DNA of 11,076 bases from GCA-2719315 sp964448645. Lineage in GTDB: Bacteria > Bacteroidota > Bacteroidia > Flavobacteriales > Flavobacteriaceae. The stretch is taken from the NCBI GenBank assembly GCA_964448645.1, contig CAYUZY010000064.1, forward strand, positions 1-11,076, in the 5' to 3' direction. Shown piece by piece: positions 4,919 to 11,076 of the stretch (its first letter is position 1; every line of letters begins with the position of its first letter). The position numbers and the translations under genes were made by a program. The notes under the pieces were generated by a model. That model was not told the DNA's origin, did not search any database, and was given only the letters and a program-made list of their open reading frames with translations.

Positions 4919-7900
4919 ATGGATAATAAAGTTTTTAAAAAATGGAATAACTTATTTGGTTATGGTTTATTTTTTATTGCCTTATTAACCTTTGGAATTA
5001 CTGTAGAACCAACAGCTAGTTTTTGGGATTGTGCAGAATATATTGCAACATCCGCAAAACTTCAGGTTGGACATCCACCTGGAGCTCCACTATTTCAAAT
5101 GATGGGAGCGTTTTTTTCAATATTTGCAAGTTCCCCAGATCAAATAGCACTTATGGTAAATTTTATGTCTGTTATCTCAAGTGCTACTACAGTTTTATTT
5201 TTATTCTGGACTATAACTCTTCTATTAAAAAAGATATATGATATTAAATCATTTGACAACTCAATTAAAAGAATTAGCTTTTTTGGTAGTGCTTCAATTG
5301 GAAGTCTTGCCTTTTGTTTCTCAGATAGTTTTTGGTTTAATGCCGTTGAAGCAGAAGTCTATGCTATGGCCACATGCTTAATGTCCATAATGTTTTGGGT
5401 GAGTCTTAAATGGGAGTCTGAAATGAATACACCTAGAGGGGATAGATGGTTAGTTCTTATTTCCTTTTTAGTCGGATTATCGTTTGGTGTTCATTTTATG
5501 GCACTTCTAACAATTCCTGCAATGGGAATGTTATACTATTTTAAAAATTATAATAAAATAACTTTAAAAGGTTTCATTCTAGCAAATTTAATATCCGTAG
5601 CTATCCTACTTTTTATATTTAAGTTATTACTCCCTTCTACTCTTGCCTTTTTTGGAAATTCTGAAGTTTTCTTTGTAAATAATTTTGGGCTTCCATTTAA
5701 TAGTGGGACAATTATTGCTGGATTAATAATAATTACTTCTTTTTATTATGGCCTTAGATATACACACAAAAAAAATTGGATAAATATTAACACAGGTATT
5801 TTATGTACACTTTTTATTCTGATAGGTTTTGCTTCATGGATAATGATTCCGATTCGTTCAAATGCTAATACTGTTATTAATGAAAACGCTCCCTCAGACG
5901 CTAGACTTCTACTTGCATATTACAATTTAGAGCAATACCCTGAGACTAAATTATTTTATGGTCCTATGTTTTCAGATATATATTCTGGTCAAGATGAAAA
6001 TGAACCTTTTATTGATGATAAGCCTAAATATGAAAGAGATTTAAAAACTGGAAAATATATAATTGTAAATCATTGGGAAAAAGCTAAAATTAATTCTAAT
6101 TCTAAACACACTGGTTTTCTGCCAAGACTATGGAGCTCAGAACATGCTGGGAATTATATAAATTTTACAGGACCATTAAATTTTAAAATAAATTCATCTT
6201 ATAAAAATAATGATCAATTAAAAAATAGAATTGAAACTTTTAGAAATGATTCAGAAGAAGGTGTCTTATCTGGAGAAGATTATGATGATTTCTTTAAAAA
6301 ATTTAGTCCTTATTTAGATATTGAAAAACCTTCTTTGTTTTCTAACCTACAATTTTTATTTGAATTTCAAATGGGCTATATGTATTGGCGATATTTTATG
6401 TGGAATTTTGCTGGAAGGCAAAATGACTTTCAAGGAAACTATGATAATTTAAAAGGAAATTGGATTAGTGGAATTAAAACAATAGATAAAATCAGGTTGG
6501 GTAATCAAGAAAAACTAGATGATGATTCCTTAAATAATAAAGCGCGAAACACATATTTCTTTCTCCCTCTTCTTTTAGGCTTGATAGGTTTATATTTTTT
6601 GTACAAAAAGAATTTAAAACTCTCATGGGTTTTACTTTTACTATTCCTTTTTACAGGACTTGCCTTAAAAGTATATCTTAACGAAAGACCTTTTGAACCT
6701 AGAGAAAGGGACTATGCTCTTGTAGGTTCATTTTACGTGTTTTGTATTTGGATAGGATTAGGGGCTATTTTTTTAATTGAAGAATTTAAAAAATATATAA
6801 AAAATAAGTGGAGTCAACCCATTATTTTGTTACTATTATTTATTTCAGTTCCTTTTTTAATGGCCTATCAAAATTGGGATGATCATGATCGCTCTAATAG
6901 ATATACAGCACAGTCTATTGCTAAATCATACTTGCAATCTATTCAAAAAAATGTTGGGGCAATGATTTTTACTATTGGTGATAATGACACTTTCGCTTTA
7001 TGGTACGCACAGGATATTGAAGGTTTTAGAACTGATGTTAGAACAATTAACACAAGTCTTCTAGCTACCGATTGGTATATTGACCAAATGAAAAGAAAAA
7101 CATATGAAAGCGAACCTATTCCCTCTCAACTCACTCATAATTTATATGCTTATGGAACAAGAGATTATATAAGACACCAATCTTTAATTGATTCTGTAAG
7201 ATGGGATATTAAAGATTTTATAAACTGGGTTGGAAGTGATCATCCAAGAACCAAGTATAGAAATCTAATTGAACAATCTGGAAGTGATCCTAATTATTTA
7301 CCAAAAAGTCAACTAGAAACTGTCTTCTATCCAACTAATAAAATTAGAGTTAATGTTAATAAAGAAAATGTTTTAAAATCAGGCCTTGTAAAACCTGAAG
7401 ATGAAAATAAAATAGTTCCATATATAGATATTGATTTGCCTAAATCAGGTATAACTAAAAATCAACTTTTAATGCTTGATATAATTGCTAATAATGATTG
7501 GAAAAGGCCTATTTATTTTACTGGTGGAAGTTATGATGATTCAGAATACATATGGATGAAAAAATATTTACAACTAGAAGGTCTTGTATACAAACTAGTT
7601 CCAATAAAAACTGAATTAGCTAAATACAATCCCTACATAATGGGAAGAATAGATCCTGATCTAATGTATAAAATTGTAAATGACTGGGAATGGGGAAATT
7701 CAGATGATCCTAATATATATCATGATCCAGAAACAAGAAAAAACAGTATCTCTTATAGAAGTAATATGGCAAGACTAGCTGAAGTTTTAATTGAAAAAAA
7801 TGAATTTAAAAAAGCAGAAAATGTTGTTGATTTAGCCTTAGAAAAAATGCCTATTGACAAATATGGTTTTTATAGTTTATTAGTTCCTTTTGTAGACAAT

Positions 7901-8458
7901 TATTATAAAATATCAAAGCTTGAAAAAGCCAGAAAACTATCAGATAAAATTGCCTACAAGTATTATGATAGATTAGAGTATTTCGCCTCTCTTTCTCCTA
8001 ATTTTCAATACCCAATTGGAGAAGAGATTATAACTGAAATAGAAAGATATAGAGCTTTAGTTGAAGCTACTGTTGTTAATAATGATAAACAGAATATTAC
8101 TTTAACTATTGATAAGTTCATAAGTGCATCTAAACCTTTTATTTATTTATATGGTGATTTTGAATTCTATACTACCCTTTTAGATTTTGTTGAAGCTTAC
8201 TATATAGGAAATAATATAGAAAAAGCTCAAAGCTTAGCTGAAAAAATTATTAATCAATATAAATCTAGATTGAACTTATATAGTCAACTTAAAGAAGAAA
8301 GTCAATTAATTTATATTGACAGAATTAAAAGTGACATAATGGATTACAATTATCTAATAGAAATAATTGTAAATAATGAAGATTCTGATTTTTCAAAATC
8401 AGTAAAAACTGATTATGACAGTCTACTTAAATTATTTACAGATAAAATAAAAAGTTAA
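4919..8458 (+). CDS. DUF2723 membrane glycosyltransferase (probable protein O-mannosyltransferase type)
   Basis: A 1179-residue protein of the DUF2723 family, to which eukaryotic TMEM260 (a protein O-mannosyltransferase) belongs. The bacterial protein is therefore inferred to transfer a lipid-linked sugar to exported proteins on the outer face of the inner membrane. A first membrane helix (about residues 13-30) is followed by the family signature in the first loop: E30, D37 and E40 within TVEPTASFWDCAEY, then QVGHPPGAP (49-57). Acidic residues in this loop are the expected catalytic site of GT-C enzymes. Further helices lie at about 60-75, 85-105, 123-165, 177-208, 218-240, 264-280 and 293-312. 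A soluble insert spans 313-545, a second helix group 546-650 includes the NERPFEPRERDYA motif (588-600), and a soluble C-terminal region runs from 651 on. Its last ~220 residues are helical and TPR-like (FKKAENVVDLALEKM). Length is normal for Bacteroidota. The start at ATG 4919 precedes the first helix directly. Intact, no frameshift. Confidence 0.92.
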   Translation: MDNKVFKKWNNLFGYGLFFIALLTFGITVEPTASFWDCAEYIATSAKLQVGHPPGAPLFQMMGAFFSIFASSPDQIALMVNFMSVISSATTVLFLFWTITLLLKKIYDIKSFDNSIKRISFFGSASIGSLAFCFSDSFWFNAVEAEVYAMATCLMSIMFWVSLKWESEMNTPRGDRWLVLISFLVGLSFGVHFMALLTIPAMGMLYYFKNYNKITLKGFILANLISVAILLFIFKLLLPSTLAFFGNSEVFFVNNFGLPFNSGTIIAGLIIITSFYYGLRYTHKKNWININTGILCTLFILIGFASWIMIPIRSNANTVINENAPSDARLLLAYYNLEQYPETKLFYGPMFSDIYSGQDENEPFIDDKPKYERDLKTGKYIIVNHWEKAKINSNSKHTGFLPRLWSSEHAGNYINFTGPLNFKINSSYKNNDQLKNRIETFRNDSEEGVLSGEDYDDFFKKFSPYLDIEKPSLFSNLQFLFEFQMGYMYWRYFMWNFAGRQNDFQGNYDNLKGNWISGIKTIDKIRLGNQEKLDDDSLNNKARNTYFFLPLLLGLIGLYFLYKKNLKLSWVLLLLFLFTGLALKVYLNERPFEPRERDYALVGSFYVFCIWIGLGAIFLIEEFKKYIKNKWSQPIILLLLFISVPFLMAYQNWDDHDRSNRYTAQSIAKSYLQSIQKNVGAMIFTIGDNDTFALWYAQDIEGFRTDVRTINTSLLATDWYIDQMKRKTYESEPIPSQLTHNLYAYGTRDYIRHQSLIDSVRWDIKDFINWVGSDHPRTKYRNLIEQSGSDPNYLPKSQLETVFYPTNKIRVNVNKENVLKSGLVKPEDENKIVPYIDIDLPKSGITKNQLLMLDIIANNDWKRPIYFTGGSYDDSEYIWMKKYLQLEGLVYKLVPIKTELAKYNPYIMGRIDPDLMYKIVNDWEWGNSDDPNIYHDPETRKNSISYRSNMARLAEVLIEKNEFKKAENVVDLALEKMPIDKYGFYSLLVPFVDNYYKISKLEKARKLSDKIAYKYYDRLEYFASLSPNFQYPIGEEIITEIERYRALVEATVVNNDKQNITLTIDKFISASKPFIYLYGDFEFYTTLLDFVEAYYIGNNIEKAQSLAEKIINQYKSRLNLYSQLKEESQLIYIDRIKSDIMDYNYLIEIIVNNEDSDFSKSVKTDYDSLLKLFTDKIKS

Positions 8459-8755
8459 TTAAAAGTGATCTTTAAGAAGGCTAATTAAAGTATTCGCATC
8501 CTGATCTCCACTTTGACGCCATACCATTTCAGCATATTTATAAATCATCATTGTAGGAATGACTTTAACTCTTAATGCCTCTGATAATTTTTGATTTTTA
8601 TCAATATCAATTTTAATTACTTTCCCTTTGTCTCCAATTGCTGCAGCGACATCCTTTAAAACTGGATGCATAGAATCAGAGACCTCATCATCCTTGCTAT
8701 AAAAAGCTAATAATAAAGGGGATTTTTCATCAATTAATTCTCCAAACTTAGACAT
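8459..8755 (-). CDS. Thioredoxin-fold protein without the CxxC motif
   Basis: A 98-residue single-domain thioredoxin-like protein. The strand LLLAFYS (14-20), the helix DSMHPVLKDVAAAIGDKGKV, the strand KVIKIDIDKN and the cis-proline loop VIPTMMIYK (Pro67) follow thioredoxin order and length. Where thioredoxin has WCGPC, this protein has KDDEVSDS (21-28), and there is no Cys anywhere, so it cannot act as a disulfide reductase. A scaffold, chaperone-like or binding role is inferred. No signal peptide is seen, so it is cytoplasmic. Its stop codon abuts that of the convergent DUF2723 gene. It follows the phosphoesterase gene by 55 nt and has its own strong-looking promoter, so it may be expressed both alone and with the upstream genes. 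Confidence 0.88.
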   Translation of the reverse strand: MSKFGELIDEKSPLLLAFYSKDDEVSDSMHPVLKDVAAAIGDKGKVIKIDIDKNQKLSEALRVKVIPTMMIYKYAEMVWRQSGDQDANTLISLLKDHF

Positions 8756-8785
8756 TAAAAAAAATTTTTTTAATAATTATTTTAA

Positions 8786-8815
8786 CAAATGTAAAAGATT
8801 TTGTCTAAAATCAAA
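8786..8815 (-). promoter_or_regulatory. Bacteroidota-type promoter for the thioredoxin-like gene
   Basis: On the minus strand TTTG (8812-8815, overlapping the phosphoesterase stop codon), an 18-nt spacer and TACATTTG (8786-8793) match the TTTG/TAnnTTTG consensus, with a spacer one base short of the usual 19-21. A start near 8779 would give a leader of about 25 nt before the ATG. Confidence 0.6.
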
Positions 8816-10031
8816 GTTTTGCTTTTCTTAAAGTGATTACAGTAATCTCCGGCCATATACCTACTCTTCCTGGATAACCAAGATAACCAAACCCTCTATT
8901 TACATTTAAATATTGTTTGTTTTTTTCATAAATCCCAGCCCACTGTTTGTATTGCCACTGTGATGGGCTCCATTTAAAAAACCCTGGAATTTCAATTCCA
9001 AATTGAAATCCATGGGTATGTCCGCTTAATGTTAAATGAAATTTATGATTATGTTTTAAAACCTCTGCATCCCAATGAGAAGGGTCATGGGTTAATAAAA
9101 CTTTAAAATCCTTTTTACTTGTTTTTTCAACGGACTTATTTAAATCTCCAGCTTTTTTAAAACGACCTTTTCCCCAATTTTCAACACCTACAATAGCAAT
9201 TTTTTCCCCATTTTTATCTATATATACAGAATCATTATTAAGTAAAGTCCATCCCATTTTCTTTTTAGTTGATAACAATAAATCCATATTAGCTTTTTTA
9301 GCTTCTTTATTTTCCCAATTAGTATAATCACCATAATCATGATTTCCTAAAACAGAAAATATACCAGAAGGAGCTTTTAAAGAAGAAAAAGATTTGACCC
9401 AAGGAAGCAGTTCTTCTGATTTATTATTAACTATATCTCCAGTAAATAATATTACATCAGATTTTTGATCATTTACTAAATTTATTCCATACTCCACTTT
9501 TTCAGGATTATCAAAACTTCCACAATGAAGATCTGAAATCTGAGTTATTTTAAATCCATCAAATGAAGATGGAAGATCATCAAACTCTAAATCGTAGGAT
9601 AAAACTTTATAATTATATTTTCCTTTATACATTCCATAAAGCATAGCTGAAAAAGGAATACTAGCTAGAATAATAGCAGCCTGAGAAATAAATTTTCTTC
9701 TCTCGGGAAAAGAAGTTTGATTGTAATTTAAATTGTTTTTTGTAAAAGAAAATAGAAATTGAAAAAACCTGGTTATATCTTCTAAAAAGACAACAGAAAT
9801 AAGAACTAATTGAAAAAAAGATAGAGCTAAAAAGAAGCCTATATAGAAACTCATTGAGTGGGTAAAACCTGAGAACCTAGCATAGGAATAATATAATAAC
9901 AGCGCATAAATAATAGAAACAAAAGAAATATAGATTCCAATTAATATTTTATTTTGCGTCGCAGTTTTTATTGCTTGAAAAGCATAAAATTGAGTTATAA
10001 ATAAAAAACCAAAAAATATTACCCAGCGCAT
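8811..10031 (-). CDS. Membrane-anchored calcineurin-like metallophosphoesterase (YkuE/YaeI type)
   Basis: A 406-residue protein. N-terminal hydrophobic segments (about residues 2-18, 28-50, 60-84) precede a twin-arginine-like motif ERRKFISQAA (110-119) and another hydrophobic stretch (117-133). The catalytic domain then carries the full set of dinuclear-metal motifs: SDLHCG (D167, H169), GDIV (D199), GNHD (N230, H231), THD (H315) and GHTHGFQ (H338, H340). The C-terminal NRGFGYLGYPGRVGIWPEITV segment is typical of the YkuE/YaeI/LpxG-like group, whose known members act on lipid or nucleotide-lipid pyrophosphates. The substrate here is unknown; the topology predicts an extracytoplasmic active site. 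It lies 45 nt downstream of dgt on the same strand, with a TATTTTTG box (10042-10049) very close to its ATG, so either read-through or a nearly leaderless transcript is possible. All key residues are present. Confidence 0.9.
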   Translation of the reverse strand: MRWVIFFGFLFITQFYAFQAIKTATQNKILIGIYISFVSIIYALLLYYSYARFSGFTHSMSFYIGFFLALSFFQLVLISVVFLEDITRFFQFLFSFTKNNLNYNQTSFPERRKFISQAAIILASIPFSAMLYGMYKGKYNYKVLSYDLEFDDLPSSFDGFKITQISDLHCGSFDNPEKVEYGINLVNDQKSDVILFTGDIVNNKSEELLPWVKSFSSLKAPSGIFSVLGNHDYGDYTNWENKEAKKANMDLLLSTKKKMGWTLLNNDSVYIDKNGEKIAIVGVENWGKGRFKKAGDLNKSVEKTSKKDFKVLLTHDPSHWDAEVLKHNHKFHLTLSGHTHGFQFGIEIPGFFKWSPSQWQYKQWAGIYEKNKQYLNVNRGFGYLGYPGRVGIWPEITVITLRKAKL

Positions 10032-10076
10032 AATTGTTAGACAAAAATAATTGCGAAAATATTAAAATTATTTATT

Positions 10077-11076
10077 TTAATGTGAACTTATGTTTTTTGC
10101 AATTTCAAGTGCTTTTCCATCTGAAAGGCTTGCTACAAAACACGTTGAATTTAAAATTGTTTCATAAAGGGTCTCTCCTTGAAATTTAACACCCTCTGGA
10201 ACTAAGGATAAAATAAGTTTATCATAGGCTGTAGGTTTATTTTCAAAATTTCTATAAGCTGCAAAAACAAAAGCTTCTAATAATTCTGTAATAGCCTTGT
10301 ATCCTAAAATTTCTTTTTTTACAACTTCTGGAGCCTGATAAACTTTTTTAATACTGACATCTATTATATCTTCAACCTGTGCTTTATATTTACTCTTTTC
10401 TAAAAGAGCTTTAGAAAAAGTCCCATCTAATATTTGAGTCTCATTTTCTGTGAAAACTTTAATAGCATCTTGAATTAAACTATTTATAGCAATTGCTCTT
10501 AAATAACTTAGCCTATGAGGCTTGTCTTTAAGTTTAGCATATTTTTTTGTGTCCAAATCATCTTTTACCAGATTAATAAGATATTCTAAAGCAAATTCTT
10601 CAGAAATCCATCCAAGATTAATTCCATCTTCAAAATCAATTATTGTATAACAAATGTCATCAGCAGCTTCTACTAAATAAGTGAGTGGATGTCTTAAATT
10701 TTCATTACCATTTTTTAAAGACAGCTCATCAATTAGTTGATCAAATTCAATTTTTTGAGCTTGAAAAAAACCATATTTTTTATCCCTAACATGATCTGTT
10801 GGCTTTATTGGAAGACTTGCTTTTGGATATTTTATAAATGCTCCTAAGGTTGCTGCACTTAATCTAAGTCCACCAGGAATTCCTTGAAAAGATTCGGTTA
10901 AAATTTTAAAACCATTGGCATTACCCTCAAAATCACAAAGGTCTTGATATTCTAATTTTGAAAGTCTGTTTTTAAATTCCTTACCATTACCTTTTTTAAA
11001 AAAATGACCAATAGATTTTTCGCCACTATGACCAAAAGGGGGATTGCCATTATCATGAGCTAAAGAAGCCGCAGCT
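10077..11076 (-). CDS. dgt: dGTP triphosphohydrolase (dGTPase), 5' end outside window
   Basis: The reading frame is open from the right edge to the TAA at 10077-10079 (332 residues), so a start around 10556 would cut the gene; the frame continues upstream through that TTG without a stop. The visible part opens with the HD-domain metal-binding motif, SLAHDNGNPPFGHSGE (fragment residues 4-19), and contains the later conserved Asp motif VEAADDICYTIIDFEDG. The intervening GNANGFKILTESF and GGLRLSAATLGAFIKYPK segments are characteristic of Dgt. Dgt cleaves dGTP to deoxyguanosine and triphosphate in the cytoplasm, affecting dNTP pools. The motif reads HDNGNP where HDIGNP is the form I know best; the metal-binding H and D are intact. 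The first H of the HD signature and the N-terminus are off the edge. It is probably the first gene of a dgt, phosphoesterase, thioredoxin-like run. Confidence 0.93.
   Translation of the reverse strand, partial: AAASLAHDNGNPPFGHSGEKSIGHFFKKGNGKEFKNRLSKLEYQDLCDFEGNANGFKILTESFQGIPGGLRLSAATLGAFIKYPKASLPIKPTDHVRDKKYGFFQAQKIEFDQLIDELSLKNGNENLRHPLTYLVEAADDICYTIIDFEDGINLGWISEEFALEYLINLVKDDLDTKKYAKLKDKPHRLSYLRAIAINSLIQDAIKVFTENETQILDGTFSKALLEKSKYKAQVEDIIDVSIKKVYQAPEVVKKEILGYKAITELLEAFVFAAYRNFENKPTAYDKLILSLVPEGVKFQGETLYETILNSTCFVASLSDGKALEIAKNISSH

Noticed and set aside
10077..10556. A separate 159-residue gene starting at TTG
   Set aside because: The frame continues without a stop to the right edge and the upstream part contains dGTPase motifs; the short reading is just the C-terminal half of dgt.

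Overview
The window looks like chromosomal DNA from a low-GC member of the Bacteroidota, most likely a marine-type flavobacterium. The evidence is the strong A+T bias, -7 promoter elements of the Bacteroidota form TAnnTTTG, AT-rich leaders without Shine-Dalgarno sequences, a tRNA gene without an encoded CCA end, and a full-length DUF2723 membrane glycosyltransferase of the kind common in this phylum. No species can be named from the sequence alone.

Left third (1-4692): the 3' end of a large secreted, Thr/Gly-rich surface protein, followed by an accessory stretch built like an array of cassettes. Seven compact genes lie between eight palindromic elements (at about 914-950, 1173-1208, 1775-1806, 2019-2054, 2510-2537, 2901-2935, 3783-3814 and 4628-4657), with exactly one ORF per interval. 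Most elements share a core close to TCTAATTAACTTTA between C-rich and G-rich arms, followed by a T-run. The products are five small proteins with predicted membrane segments (one a DUF3784 protein, one encoded on the opposite strand), a lipoprotein joining an NTF2/SnoaL-like domain to an ABM-like domain, and a secreted protein with two halves that look duplicated. In five genes a TAnnTT box lies 22-30 nt before the ATG, just behind the hairpin, so each element may combine the terminator of one gene with part of the promoter of the next.

Middle (4661-8458): a minus-strand tRNA-Gln(TTG) with its own -7 box and a hairpin terminator that also closes the cassette region, then the 1179-residue DUF2723 protein, predicted to transfer sugar to exported proteins at the membrane.

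Right third (8459-11076): three minus-strand genes in the order dgt (dGTP triphosphohydrolase, 5' end outside the window), a membrane-anchored calcineurin-like phosphoesterase, and a thioredoxin-fold protein lacking the CxxC motif. They are close enough for an operon, but a good internal promoter precedes the last gene. The thioredoxin-like gene and the DUF2723 gene converge with no bases between their stop codons. This part looks like ordinary core genome; the unusual structure is in the left third.
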